Below are positions 26,654 to 36,519 of a stretch of DNA of 50,624 nt, in pieces (the first letter of the stretch is position 1; the number at the start of each line of letters is the position of its first letter). The stretch is from Gammaproteobacteria bacterium (GTDB lineage: Bacteria > Pseudomonadota > Gammaproteobacteria > Pseudomonadales > Moraxellaceae), in contig JAGWUI010000020.1 in NCBI GenBank assembly GCA_028868515.1, positions 1 through 50,624 on the forward strand. The letters run 5' to 3'. The position numbers were made by a program, and so were the translations under genes. The notes under the pieces were generated by a model. It was not told where the DNA came from, ran no database searches, and was given only the letters and a program-made list of their open reading frames with translations.

Positions 26654-28420
26654 CTATTTTGAACAATTATCGTGGTGACGATGATGGCATCGGCGATACG
26701 CTGCGGTTGCTTGATCAGCGTATTCTTGTTGTAATGCTGTGAGGGCTTCAGCCGCTTCTGTAAAGACATGATTGCCATACAAAATGCGCAGCTCACTGAG
26801 CTCTTGACCCGCTTGAATGGGCTGGTTGTTTAGTGCGAGCGCTGTTGCATAACGAGCTAAATTTTCAACTTGTGGGAAACGATATGCGACTTCTCTTGCC
26901 CAATCCAGTTGTTGTTCAGTCATATTGGGTGTTGGGTTGATCGATTGTAACTGCAAATAATCACGAAGCTGTGTGAGCACAATAATATGATCAGGGTTGT
27001 ATATGGCTGTACTGGCTTTGTTGGGTGTCAATTTACTAGGCTTAAATGCACGATAATCACGATTAAGTGTGTGATATTCATAACCAAGCCAAATCATAAA
27101 TACTGTGCAAATTGCTAGGAAACTTGCAAATACTGTGCGTGGTAACTCACCAGAAAGTCTTGGTAAACGGCTTAAATATTTTGAGATAGGTAGTGTTTCT
27201 ATGTATTTCTGTGTTGAGCTAACTTCACCGTAGACCATACCGAGAAGCAGACCGACAGGGAGCAAAAAATAAGCATATTCCAACGGATATTCTAACATTC
27301 CGTGGATTAACGCAAATCCAACAGCGAGTAATGCGTAAACACTAGTTAGACTTTTTGCACAATACGCCAGGCGTACTAACCACGTCATCGCCATAATAAT
27401 AATCAGACTACCTAAAAGGGGTCCATTCCAAACCAAAAGATCTAATAAAATATTATGACTGGAAGTCGTCATGACGCTGACAGGAAATAGATTTGAGACT
27501 GTCACTTGAGCCACGCTCACTTGGTTCCAGCCATAGCCCCAGAGTGGCCCGTGGAGTACGGCGGTTGCAAACTGCTGCCACAATAAACCACGTCCGTTAT
27601 CCATTTTTTGGATACTCGTGGCAAGGCTTACAGCACTATGTCCATGCGTTACAAGAGGTGTGAGCAAGGGCAAGCTAATAATGCAAATCACGTAAAAGCA
27701 TAGCCAGCCAGTCATAAATTGCCAAGATAATCTTGGGTTAAAGTTCTGGCTTTTCCAAAACCACCAAGCTAATGCAAACACAGATCCAACCCATGCAGTG
27801 CGAGACTGAGTAAGGGCGACACCAAAGATTAAGCATACTGCGAATAAGCTCGCAATCACTCGTCCAAATCTGCGTTGTTCAAATAAAAATAGGGTGCTGG
27901 CAAGTCCCATGCAAAGTAGTGTTGCAAGATTATTCGGTTGTCCGAAATTGGCGAAAGGGCGTGAGCCAGAACTGGCTGCTTCAAAAAAACTAAAACCCTG
28001 ACTTAATCCCAGCCATTGTCTGAATGCAATCACTACAGAAAGTGTTGAACCAATAATAAATAAGTAGGCGAGAGCTTGGTAACTTTGTGTCCGAGCTGGT
28101 TCATTTTGAGTCAGATTGTAGCCAATGAGAATAACTAATGAAAAACCAATTAGATAGCATGAGGAAAGGATCGCGTCGCCAGAAAAGAAAACAATGCCGA
28201 ACATCCATTGAATTACGGGAATCGCTGCAGTGCATGCAAAAAGAGCCGCAGCATGAGGAATAATAATTTTTTTGTGAAAAATAACGAGGCTTAAAATTAA
28301 AGCTGCACCAAATGCTAAGAACTCACTATCTCCCGTTAACCATGGGTAGTAATGGTGTGGAGTTAGCCAAGAAAGAAGTAGTGATAATGCGGCAATGCTA
28401 GAGATGAGCGTTTTAGTCAC
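26654..28420 (-). CDS. pglL: PglL-like O-oligosaccharyltransferase / O-antigen ligase family protein
   Basis: This is a 588-residue polytopic inner-membrane protein of the Wzy_C/WaaL superfamily. The segment GSRPFANFGQPNNLATLLCMGL (about residues 152-173) matches the PglL_A signature of protein O-oligosaccharyltransferases, which transfer lipid-linked glycans to Ser or Thr of exported proteins. The central Wzy_C part includes the large periplasmic loop with GPLWGYGWNQVSVAQ and SSHNILLDLLVWNGPLLG, where the catalytic His is expected. The C-terminal region beyond about 430 is soluble and helical like the Wzy_C_2 domain of this group, ending in a His/Cys-rich tail. The start is a GTG with AAAGGT upstream. 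It could instead be an O-antigen ligase, but the PglL_A-like motif favours protein glycosylation. Confidence 0.8.
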   Translation of the reverse strand: MTKTLISSIAALSLLLSWLTPHHYYPWLTGDSEFLAFGAALILSLVIFHKKIIIPHAAALFACTAAIPVIQWMFGIVFFSGDAILSSCYLIGFSLVILIGYNLTQNEPARTQSYQALAYLFIIGSTLSVVIAFRQWLGLSQGFSFFEAASSGSRPFANFGQPNNLATLLCMGLASTLFLFEQRRFGRVIASLFAVCLIFGVALTQSRTAWVGSVFALAWWFWKSQNFNPRLSWQFMTGWLCFYVICIISLPLLTPLVTHGHSAVSLATSIQKMDNGRGLLWQQFATAVLHGPLWGYGWNQVSVAQVTVSNLFPVSVMTTSSHNILLDLLVWNGPLLGSLIIIMAMTWLVRLAYCAKSLTSVYALLAVGFALIHGMLEYPLEYAYFLLPVGLLLGMVYGEVSSTQKYIETLPISKYLSRLPRLSGELPRTVFASFLAICTVFMIWLGYEYHTLNRDYRAFKPSKLTPNKASTAIYNPDHIIVLTQLRDYLQLQSINPTPNMTEQQLDWAREVAYRFPQVENLARYATALALNNQPIQAGQELSELRILYGNHVFTEAAEALTALQQEYADQATAAYRRCHHRHHDNCSK

Positions 28421-28622
28421 GCAAGCAACCTTTATTGTCGAAAAATTGAGACGATTTAAGTTATGGATGAATAGCTGGTCTAATTATAATCAATTTGTGT
28501 GAAAATGTAAAAGCTTGTCGGCATGGCTGAATTGGTGAGACATCGACGCCATTCTCCTCATGATTAAAAAAGGACGGAACATATGTTCTGTTATTCTCAT
28601 TGATCATGATGGTTATTGGGCA

Positions 28623-29483
28623 TTAGGTCTTCAGCAAATATTCAACAATCCACTGGCGTAAAGGTATAGCCAAAGCTGGATCTTTAAATGCGTAGACCAT
28701 GTTTGCTTTGAGGTGACCGAGCTTGCTACCACAATCATAGCGAGTTCCTTCAAAACGATGAGCACGGAACTCAAAGTGATCAAGAATTGCAGCGATTCCA
28801 TCGGTGAGTTGAATTTCGCCACCAACACCAGGTTGAACCTTTTTTAACGCTGAAAAAATTGCACTAGGTAATACATATCGACCTACCACCGCGAGCGTAC
28901 TTGGCGCTTCTTCAGGATCTGGTTTTTCAACCATAGCGATGATGTTGTATCCTTTGAGTTGGACAATGCCATATTTATTTGTTTGTTCACGAGGCACTTC
29001 TTCAACTGCAAGTGAGCAAGCAGAAGTGTAGTTATAGAGTTGTACCATATCAGCTAGACAACCAGTCCCTCCACCATCAATCAAATCGTCGGGCAGCATG
29101 ACCGCAAAAGGTCGATCCCCGACAATTTTTTCAGCACAGAGTACAGCGTGCCCAAGACCCAATGATTCATATTGATAGGTGATATGCATCGTTACTCCTT
29201 CTGGCAGAGTATCACGAATGCTTTTAAGTGCAGCTTGATTTCCTTTTTTGATGAGGACTTGCTCTAGCACTGGTTGCGGTCGGAAATAGGCTTCGATGGC
29301 AGGTTTTTCTGGATTGGTAACTAGTACAATTTCGCGCACACCCGCGTTAATTGCTTCATTCACAGCAAGCTGAATCAGTGGAATATCCACAATGGGGAGC
29401 ATTTCTTTGGGAATGACTTTGGTGGCTGGAAGAAAGCGGCTTCCTAAGCCAGCGACAGGCAGCACAACAATATCAATGGACAA
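28623..29483 (-). CDS. galU: UTP-glucose-1-phosphate uridylyltransferase
   Basis: GalU makes UDP-glucose, precursor of many glycans. The nucleotidyltransferase signature is VVLPVAGLGSRFLPATKVIPKEMLPIVD at the N-terminus. Other family segments are YQYESLGLGHAVLCAE, FAVMLPDDLID, MVEKPDPEEAPSTLAVVGRYVL and GGEIQLTDGIAAIL. The C-terminal FEGTRYDCGSKLGHLKANM is diagnostic of GalU rather than RfbA or GlmU. The TTG at 29483 is preferred since GGTG lies at good spacing; the frame remains open a few codons upstream (TTG at 29495). It is divergent from the acyltransferase gene. Confidence 0.93.
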   Translation of the reverse strand: MSIDIVVLPVAGLGSRFLPATKVIPKEMLPIVDIPLIQLAVNEAINAGVREIVLVTNPEKPAIEAYFRPQPVLEQVLIKKGNQAALKSIRDTLPEGVTMHITYQYESLGLGHAVLCAEKIVGDRPFAVMLPDDLIDGGGTGCLADMVQLYNYTSACSLAVEEVPREQTNKYGIVQLKGYNIIAMVEKPDPEEAPSTLAVVGRYVLPSAIFSALKKVQPGVGGEIQLTDGIAAILDHFEFRAHRFEGTRYDCGSKLGHLKANMVYAFKDPALAIPLRQWIVEYLLKT

Positions 29484-29780
29484 AATGATCACCAATTAAG
29501 AATAGGTTTTGGGTTTTATATCATATAAATGTTTGGTAACTAAATCCTCAAAGAAATTAAGCAATATAAAAAAACGTAAAATTGTAGGGTGTAAGACCTA
29601 TATAATTGTGTGTGAAGGCATAAAATTAGGTAACATCAGCTCAACAAAAGCATTTTAGCAATGACATGGAAAGTTACATGCTCTTTCTTTGACGTTGTCT
29701 AAAGATGAACAAGCACCTTCAACAACCCTTAGAACTTTCGTATGAGATTACGGATATCTCATCTACAAAGGATTATTTTA
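29484..29780. other. Divergent galU-acyltransferase intergenic region
   Basis: About 300 AT-rich bases separate the divergent galU and acyltransferase starts. No open frame of note is present. The promoters of both genes must lie here but cannot be assigned safely. Confidence 0.4.
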
Positions 29781-31694
29781 ATGCACGGCAAAACTTCACA
29801 ATCCAAGTATTTTCGTAGTGATATTGAAGGATTGCGCGCTATAGCTATTTTATTGGTGCTTGGAGCACATTTTTCTATACCAGGTTTTGCGGCAGGATTT
29901 ATTGGGGTTGATATTTTTTTTGTTATTTCAGGTTATTTGATTACGAGTATTTTAGTCAGAGAATATTTAGAGAAGGGGCAGATTAATTTTCAGCGGTTTT
30001 ATGCCAATCGATTACGTCGATTATTTCCAGCACTAGCAATAATGCTAATGATTACAAGTGTTTTAGCTTATCAAATACTCCCTCCAACTCAAAACCTTGC
30101 CCAAAGCAAAGCTGCAGCAATGGCAGTAGTTTGGCTAAGTAATTTTCATTTCTTATTTGCAGATGTAAATTATTTTGCGGTAGAAAATAATGCGAATGCA
30201 TTTTTGCATACTTGGTCATTAGGGGTGGAGGAGCAGTTTTATTTATTCTGGCCGATTTTGTTGCTGCTAACATTTAGATTTGTATCTATTAAATATAAAA
30301 ATATAGCCCTATTAATTGTATTGATGATTGTTGCTATCAGTTCAAGTTTTGCTTGTATTGCTCTATCAAATCGTTGGCCAGCATTTGCCTTCTATATGAT
30401 GCCTACTCGAGCTTGGCAATTTGCAGCTGGAGCGTTTGTTTGGATTTTAAGTAATCGTATAGAGGTTTCAAAAAGAACAAATGATCTAATTGGTTTGCTG
30501 GGTTTAATTGTATTGATTGCTGCACTGATGATCATTAAAGCGAATAGTATTTATCCTGGTTATCTCGCGCTACTTCCCACTATTGCGGCCTGTTTATTTT
30601 TATGGACGGGTGGTTTTGCCAATTCGTTAACTCAGTATTTGATCTCATTAGCTCCCTTACAATGGTTTGGACGTATTTCCTATTCTTTGTACCTTTGGCA
30701 TTGGCCAGTGCTTATATTAGGTGAACAGTTTCAACCCATAAAAGGAGTATTGAGTAATACCCTGATTGCAATTGGTATCTCATTGTTTTTGGCAATAGTT
30801 ACACATTATCTTATTGAAAATCCTGTAAGATTTGGACGTTTTAAACATATTCAAGCTCGATATCAAATCGCGGTTGTTGTTTGTTTGATGGTTCTACTGA
30901 ATTCTCAGTTTTTACGTTGGAATACGCATTCACAAGAATTACTGACAAATAACCAAAATAATATATTTGTTAAAGCTGCTCAGGATATGCCGTCTTTTTA
31001 TAAAGATGGTTGTGATGCTTGGTATTACAGTGATGAAGTCAAGCCATGTAGTTATGGGAGTAACACAGCAAAAAAAGTAGCAGTTTTGTGGGGAGATAGT
31101 ATCGGAACACAATGGTTTCCTGCGCTGATGGCAATGTATGATCCTAGTGAGTGGAAAATTATTATATTAACCAAATCGTCTTGTCCAATGGTTGATGAGC
31201 CATTTTTTTATCAGCGAATTGGTCGGGAATATACGGAATGTAGTAGTTGGCGGAATAAATCGATAGCGTGGCTACGCAACCAACGTATTGACGCTCTTTT
31301 TATGGGGAGTACGGCATCTTCTCCTTTTACTGATGCGCAGTGGAAACAAGGCACACAGGGAATATTAAAACAACTGCCTAATATACCTAATATCTACTTA
31401 ATCGAATCAAATCCTGTTTTAGGTTACAATGGACCAGAATGCTTAATGCAACATGAGATAAGCCAGTGTACTCATGGTAAAGCTGATAATAGTGGTTACG
31501 CTCATGTTGCTCAAATTTTAAAAAATACGACGCAACAATTTAATAATGTTCACTGGATTGAAACAGCGAGTTTTGTGTGCCCTCATAATCAATGCAGCGC
31601 TATGCAAAATAATGTGATAGTTTTTAGAGATAATCAGCATTTAACAGCAACTTTTGCAGCTTTATCTGCTACACAATTTAAGAAGCAGCTTTAA
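29781..31694 (+). CDS. OafA/YrhL-type membrane acyltransferase with C-terminal SGNH domain
   Basis: This enzyme is predicted to O-acetylate a surface glycan. The N-terminal acyltransferase-3 domain (about 10 hydrophobic helices, residues about 10-370) begins YFRSDIEGLRAIAILLVLGAHF, with the essential His, and includes GFIGVDIFFVISGYLITSIL, RRLFPAL, HTWSLGVEEQFYLFWPILLL and ISYSLYLWHWPVLIL. A periplasmic SGNH hydrolase-like domain follows (about 400-637), with VAVLWGDSIGTQWFPAL carrying the catalytic Ser motif. The ATG at 29781 is chosen because AAAGGAT precedes it; a further ATG at 29742 would add 13 residues. It opens a plus-strand run with two GT4 genes. Confidence 0.88.
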   Translation: MHGKTSQSKYFRSDIEGLRAIAILLVLGAHFSIPGFAAGFIGVDIFFVISGYLITSILVREYLEKGQINFQRFYANRLRRLFPALAIMLMITSVLAYQILPPTQNLAQSKAAAMAVVWLSNFHFLFADVNYFAVENNANAFLHTWSLGVEEQFYLFWPILLLLTFRFVSIKYKNIALLIVLMIVAISSSFACIALSNRWPAFAFYMMPTRAWQFAAGAFVWILSNRIEVSKRTNDLIGLLGLIVLIAALMIIKANSIYPGYLALLPTIAACLFLWTGGFANSLTQYLISLAPLQWFGRISYSLYLWHWPVLILGEQFQPIKGVLSNTLIAIGISLFLAIVTHYLIENPVRFGRFKHIQARYQIAVVVCLMVLLNSQFLRWNTHSQELLTNNQNNIFVKAAQDMPSFYKDGCDAWYYSDEVKPCSYGSNTAKKVAVLWGDSIGTQWFPALMAMYDPSEWKIIILTKSSCPMVDEPFFYQRIGREYTECSSWRNKSIAWLRNQRIDALFMGSTASSPFTDAQWKQGTQGILKQLPNIPNIYLIESNPVLGYNGPECLMQHEISQCTHGKADNSGYAHVAQILKNTTQQFNNVHWIETASFVCPHNQCSAMQNNVIVFRDNQHLTATFAALSATQFKKQL

Positions 31695-31697
31695 AAA

Positions 31698-32840
31698 ATG
31701 GATAAACGACATATTTTGCTGGTCACACGCAACTTGCCACCACTGATTGGTGGAATGGAACGTTTAAACTGGCATATTGCAGACGAGTTATCCAATAGTC
31801 ATGATGTCAGTATCGTGAGTTATGCGGGGGCAAAAAACACAGCCCCGCCCAAAACTCATTTTTATGGCGTGCCACTTAGTCCACTACCTGTTTTTCTAAT
31901 TTGGGCTTTTTTAAAAACGTTTTGGTTCTGTCTCGTTCAGCGTCCAGATATTTTGTTTGCGGGTAGTGGTCTAACAGCACCTATTGTTGTTTTCTGGGCA
32001 AAGGTATTTAAGAAGAAAAGTATTGTTTATATTCATGGTTTAGATATTGGAACAGATAATAAATTATACAATCTATTGTGGGTTCCATTTATTCGTAGTG
32101 CCGATCAGGTGATTGCAAATAGCTCTCCAACCTATGATATTTGTATCAGTAAAGGTATTCCTTGTGAGAAACTTAGTATTGTTCACCCAGGCGTAAGTTA
32201 TCCGCCTAAACTTAAAAATGGCCAATTAATACAGCAATTGATCAATCAATATCAACTTCAGGGGAAGCAAGTTCTGATTTCTGTGGGTCGTTTAACTCAG
32301 CGTAAGGGATTGAATGAGTTTATTGATTTAAGTCTGTCTAAGGTCATTGATAAAATTCCCAATACAGTTTTAGTTGTGATTGGTGATACTCCGAATCAGT
32401 CCTTAAATAAAAATCTGCAATCGAAAGAATTAATTATATCGACGGCTAAAAAGCTGGGTATAGAAGAAAATATTATCTTTACTGGAAATATCAGTGATGA
32501 TGATATTTTAGCGAGTTTCTATTATTTGGCCGATTTACACATTTTTCCCGTCAAGCATATTCCAGAAGATCCTGAAGGCTTTGGTATGGTTGCCATTGAG
32601 GCTGCTGCACATGGTACACCTACGGTTGCTTTTGCAACGGGCGGAATTGTTGACGCAGTACAACATGAGAAAACAGGTTATCTTATAGAAAATCAGGATT
32701 ATCAAAGCATGACGGACAGAATCGTTCAGGTTCTTGAAAAGGAAACATTGATATCTGAACAAACATGCATGCAGTATGCTGAACAATTTGCGTGGTGTAA
32801 TTTAAAAATTAAATTAGAGAAAATAGTGGGTCAAGGATGA
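31698..32840 (+). CDS. GT4 family glycosyltransferase
   Basis: The 380-residue protein is a GT-B fold retaining glycosyltransferase. The N-terminal acceptor half has the glycine-rich start ILLVTRNLPPLIGGMERL. The C-terminal half contains VLISVGRLTQRKGL and the donor-binding EX7E segment DPEGFGMVAIEAAAHGTPTVAF. Donor and acceptor cannot be told from the sequence. It starts three bases after the acyltransferase stop and overlaps the next gene by four bases, so the three are likely cotranscribed. Confidence 0.88.
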   Translation: MDKRHILLVTRNLPPLIGGMERLNWHIADELSNSHDVSIVSYAGAKNTAPPKTHFYGVPLSPLPVFLIWAFLKTFWFCLVQRPDILFAGSGLTAPIVVFWAKVFKKKSIVYIHGLDIGTDNKLYNLLWVPFIRSADQVIANSSPTYDICISKGIPCEKLSIVHPGVSYPPKLKNGQLIQQLINQYQLQGKQVLISVGRLTQRKGLNEFIDLSLSKVIDKIPNTVLVVIGDTPNQSLNKNLQSKELIISTAKKLGIEENIIFTGNISDDDILASFYYLADLHIFPVKHIPEDPEGFGMVAIEAAAHGTPTVAFATGGIVDAVQHEKTGYLIENQDYQSMTDRIVQVLEKETLISEQTCMQYAEQFAWCNLKIKLEKIVGQG

Positions 32841-33868
32841 CAAACATAAAACCAGCAATTTGGTTCCCTGCCGTTAGAACGAATACTGGTACAGACCGAT
32901 TCACAGAGCAACTTGTGTCGGCTTTAAATCAAAGAGGATTTCAAGCGGAAATCACATGGTTGCCACACCATGCAGAATATTTGCCATGGCTTGTCCCTGT
33001 CCCAGAGAAACCAGATTGGGCTAATATCACTCATGTAAACACATGGTTACACCCGAGGTTTTATCCTCAAAATATTCCAATGATTGCGACACTACATCAC
33101 TGTGTTCAAGATAAATATTTTCTTCCTTATAAATCTTTTGCCCAAAAAGTCTATCATCGGTTTTGGATTACGCCAATTGAAAGGCATTGTTTGAATGTTG
33201 CTAATTTAATTACAACGGACAGTCAATATACAGCTCAATGTGCTAAAGATATTTTTGGCATTGATCATGCTCATGTTATTTATCTAGGTATAGATAGCGA
33301 GACTTTTCATCCAAATGAGCTGATAGAGTCAGTTAATAAAAATAAACCTTTTAGGCTAGTCTTTGTAGGAACCAATTCTATTCGTAAAGGCTTTGATTTA
33401 TTACCAAAAATAATGCAGCAGCTTGGCGATGATTTCCAACTTTTTTATACGTCAAATGCAGAGCAATATGAACCGCTACCAAAAAATATGATTCAGTTGC
33501 CTCCTCAAAGAACAGCACATGACTTAGCCAAAACATACAGAACGATGGATGCTTTAGTTTTCCCTTCGAGGTTGGAGGGCTTTGGATTAGTTGTTGCTGA
33601 GGCAATGGCTTGTGGATTACCTGTGGTTATTGCGGATAGCTCTTCATTAACGGAGCTAGTGGAGCATGGTAATACTGGTTTTCTGTGTGAAAAAGATAAT
33701 ATTGATGATTTTGTTCAAACCATCCGAGAGTTGAAAGAAGATCCAGAGTTGTCTGTTGTAGTTGGAAAAAGGGCTCGAAATAGTGCGATTATCAGATTTA
33801 GCATAGATGAAATGGTCAATCAATATATCGACATCTATGCTGAGCTGCTTAGTCATGTAAATGTTTAG
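32837..33868 (+). CDS. GT4 family glycosyltransferase
   Basis: This 343-residue GT-B glycosyltransferase overlaps the preceding gene by four bases. The N-terminus reads AIWFPAVRTNTGTDRFTEQL. The donor-site part contains LVFVGTNSIRKGFDLLP and SRLEGFGLVVAEAMACGLPVVI, the EX7E motif of GT4 enzymes. Its last codons overlap those of the convergent next gene by four bases. The sugar specificity is unknown. Confidence 0.87.
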   Translation: MTNIKPAIWFPAVRTNTGTDRFTEQLVSALNQRGFQAEITWLPHHAEYLPWLVPVPEKPDWANITHVNTWLHPRFYPQNIPMIATLHHCVQDKYFLPYKSFAQKVYHRFWITPIERHCLNVANLITTDSQYTAQCAKDIFGIDHAHVIYLGIDSETFHPNELIESVNKNKPFRLVFVGTNSIRKGFDLLPKIMQQLGDDFQLFYTSNAEQYEPLPKNMIQLPPQRTAHDLAKTYRTMDALVFPSRLEGFGLVVAEAMACGLPVVIADSSSLTELVEHGNTGFLCEKDNIDDFVQTIRELKEDPELSVVVGKRARNSAIIRFSIDEMVNQYIDIYAELLSHVNV

Positions 33869-34950
33869 GGTATGTTGAGATCTTTAAATACTCTTACCAT
33901 ACTTTCTGCACCAGTTTTCCATGACACTCTATCTTGAGCGAGTGGTTTCTCTGAAGATAGCGCTCTAAGAATACCTTGTGCCAAGTCATCTACAGATAAT
34001 GGGTTAATGTAAATGCTTTCAGCACCACCTGCTTCTCGAAGTTCAGGTATATCAGAAGCCACAACTTGCGTACCACATGCTCTGGCCTCTGCCGCAGGCA
34101 TTCCATATCCTTCATAAAATGAAGGAATAACAAATGCTTCTGAGCCGGAGTAAATCGCCGCCAAATCTTCATTAGGGACATACCCTAGTTCTAAAATCCC
34201 ATCAACATTTTGATCAAGTTGGTTTTGTAGTTGTTTGTTTCTCCAACCCTTTTGCCCAACTAAAACTAAGCTTAAATAAGGAAATCCATTTTTACGAACA
34301 ATTTGAAAGGCATCCAACAATGTTGTAAGGTTTTTACGTGGCTCTAAAGTTCCAATAAATAAAATATATGGATTAGATAAATTATATTTCTGACGCACTG
34401 TTAATATTTCTGACGTGTTTTTTGGGGCAAACTCCATACCAGTCCCTGGTACAACAATAGAATCTACTTGCTTATTTAACAGACTTTTCACTCTTTCTGC
34501 TGTGCCTGAGGAAATGGCCACGACTTTTGTTGCGTTCACGACATCATGCTTAAAATATAGTTGATGTGTGAGCATATTAATGAAAGGCATCGTTTCTGGA
34601 CAGATTAAATGATTTAGATCATATACTGTCGTTACAACAGGGGTTTTGCCTATGAGTTGTGATGGATATAATGTTCTTGTTGCCCAAAAGACATCTATAT
34701 TATCTTTTTTAATGAGCGATGCAGACCTCCACTTCAGCCAGAAATATCCTGGTAATGAATATGTTCGATTTGATCTAATTAAAGCGTGCTGGAGATTTTC
34801 AGGGAAAGATGGAGTTAGTCCTTCTGGACAATAAGCGATGAATTCTGCATCTGGCATGAGATTAGCCATTTCATCTAATAAGCTCCAAATATAATTTCCA
34901 ATCCCAGTACGCCTCCCAACTAAAGCTCTGGCATCAAATCCTATTTTCAT
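33865..34950 (-). CDS. GT4 family glycosyltransferase
   Basis: The protein of 361 residues starts MKIGFDARALVGRRTGIGNYI, typical of GT4 mannosyl- and rhamnosyltransferases related to WbpY/MtfB. PYILFIGTLEPRKNLTTLLDAF and SFYEGYGMPAAEARACGTQVV are the donor-binding segments. The ATG at 34950 has TGGA upstream; the frame extends four codons further to a TTG. It lies next to the 465-residue GT4 on the same strand. A D-rhamnose or mannose donor is suggested by the adjoining rmd-gmd-manC genes, not by the sequence itself. Confidence 0.85.
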   Translation of the reverse strand: MKIGFDARALVGRRTGIGNYIWSLLDEMANLMPDAEFIAYCPEGLTPSFPENLQHALIRSNRTYSLPGYFWLKWRSASLIKKDNIDVFWATRTLYPSQLIGKTPVVTTVYDLNHLICPETMPFINMLTHQLYFKHDVVNATKVVAISSGTAERVKSLLNKQVDSIVVPGTGMEFAPKNTSEILTVRQKYNLSNPYILFIGTLEPRKNLTTLLDAFQIVRKNGFPYLSLVLVGQKGWRNKQLQNQLDQNVDGILELGYVPNEDLAAIYSGSEAFVIPSFYEGYGMPAAEARACGTQVVASDIPELREAGGAESIYINPLSVDDLAQGILRALSSEKPLAQDRVSWKTGAESMVRVFKDLNIP

Positions 34951-35076
34951 AAAAATATCCAATTCATCATCGTTTATATTTAGTTAACCTAGGGCATGTT
35001 GAGTTTTTCTGATATGTTCATTGAAGCGATTCGCGAAAAAGTGAATAGGCGGGTTTGTCTAACAGCATATCTTTCA

Positions 35077-36474
35077 TTATCCTCTTCTGAATCGTTTGAT
35101 TGTATTCTGATAAATTAGAGTTATTATTATTCTTAGTTTTAGCTTGATGTGTTGCATAGTGAATTGATTTAACATTTTTTTTTGTTTGTAACGTGCTATT
35201 TTTAACCACTCTTCAGATTCAATGCTTATTTGCCCAGAGACCAAATGCTGTTGTTGAGCAACACAATTTTCTAGTGCAGCTAAAGCTTTCTTTGCGGATT
35301 TTTCCCACGAGAAATTCTTTGATTGTGCCAGTCCATGTTGTATGAGTTCTTCACGAAAAATTGGATTTATCAAAACCTCTGCTATTTTTGCAGTAATTGT
35401 TCGTTCATCAAATGGGTCAAATAATGCGTCTTGCCGACCAATGACTTCAGGTAAACTGGATGTATTCGAACAGATTACGGGAGCACCACAAGACATTGCT
35501 TCCAGTACAGGTAATCCAAATCCCTCATGCCAAGATGGAAACACAAATAGCTTGCATAAATTATAAAACAAAATCATTTCTTCATCTGTGACAGCGTCTG
35601 TTATAACAACATTGCTGGAATTCAAGCCACAAGATTTAATACAAGCCTCAAAGGCCATACGATCTAATTTTGGTAATTTCCCGACAATGGCAAGTTGAGT
35701 TTCATTTCTTATTTCTAGAGGTAAGTCTGCAAAAGCTTTTATCAGGCGTAAAAGATTTTTGCGCGGGTCGGATGCTCCTGAATACATGATGAAAGGGTGC
35801 TGCAAACCAAATTTCTGGCGTAGATGTTGCTCAATGTCATGATCAATATGAATGGGCTTAAATTTTGAGTCTGCTGCTGCTGAGATATTAATTACATCGT
35901 TAGGATCTACCCTTAAGTATCGAATGGCCTCAAGCCGTGATGAATTAGAAATCGCAAGAAAAAGATTAGCCCAATTCAAATGTTCTAACTTCTCTCTATA
36001 TAGTAGCTCAAATTTTGGATTGGGAGTGAGGTAGGTCTCTTTGTATACTAAAGGAATGAAATCATAAGAAGTTACAGCTGTTAACACTCGATTAGGAGAA
36101 AACCCAATGCTATGAACAGCATTATCAGCATAACCTTCAATAAGGCTAGTGATATGCACAATATCTGGTTTTAGATTAACCAAAAATTGTTCTCGAATTA
36201 ACTCGGCTTGATGCCTGCGTTTAGTATCGCTCCATCCTAACCCAAATACTGGTCCAGGGGCATGCCAGACTAAAATATTGTCGATTGGCAATAAATCTTT
36301 AAATGCGTCTTGAATTGGAATAATCGTTTCTGGAAATAAACCACTCAACACGATGAGGATTTCATGTTCACCTCGTTGGCGTACCATTTCTAATGCTAAT
36401 GCCAACGTATAACGTCCAATGCCGCGATAACGACTATCGCTTTGAGCGCCTTGTAAATCGATCACGATCCGCAT
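35077..36474 (-). CDS. GT4 family glycosyltransferase, WbpX-like
   Basis: The 465-residue protein begins MRIVIDLQGAQSDSRYRGIG, a start seen in large GT4 enzymes of D-rhamnan and mannan synthesis. The donor half has PFIMYSGASDPRKNLLRLI and PSWHEGFGLPVLEAMSCGAPVI. Homologues sharing this N-terminus are often fused to a second GT4 domain in proteins of over 1000 residues; here the frame ends after a basic tail. The length is similar to that of WbpX of the P. aeruginosa common polysaccharide, as I recall it. The gene follows rmd by about 45 bases on the same strand, supporting a role with GDP-deoxyhexose. Confidence 0.82.
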   Translation of the reverse strand: MRIVIDLQGAQSDSRYRGIGRYTLALALEMVRQRGEHEILIVLSGLFPETIIPIQDAFKDLLPIDNILVWHAPGPVFGLGWSDTKRRHQAELIREQFLVNLKPDIVHITSLIEGYADNAVHSIGFSPNRVLTAVTSYDFIPLVYKETYLTPNPKFELLYREKLEHLNWANLFLAISNSSRLEAIRYLRVDPNDVINISAAADSKFKPIHIDHDIEQHLRQKFGLQHPFIMYSGASDPRKNLLRLIKAFADLPLEIRNETQLAIVGKLPKLDRMAFEACIKSCGLNSSNVVITDAVTDEEMILFYNLCKLFVFPSWHEGFGLPVLEAMSCGAPVICSNTSSLPEVIGRQDALFDPFDERTITAKIAEVLINPIFREELIQHGLAQSKNFSWEKSAKKALAALENCVAQQQHLVSGQISIESEEWLKIARYKQKKMLNQFTMQHIKLKLRIIITLIYQNTIKRFRRG

Positions 36475-36519
36475 ATAACACCAATGTATTTAACAAGTAA
36501 AACGATATAACTGTACGTT

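Noticed and set aside
28577-28588. 12-base perfect palindrome GAACATATGTTC
   Set aside because: It is single, short, has no T-run and no regulator nearby; it may be chance.
28515-28590. Sequence TGGCTGAATTGGTGAGACATCG resembling the 5' half of a tRNA-Leu, near the galU 3' end
   Set aside because: No anticodon stem, variable arm, T-arm or matching acceptor 3' strand follows, so it is at most a chance match or a worn fragment.
35018-35209. 63-codon open frame overlapping the end of the WbpX-like glycosyltransferase
   Set aside because: I considered a frameshifted continuation of a larger fused glycosyltransferase, but its sequence is low-complexity and matches no GT segment.
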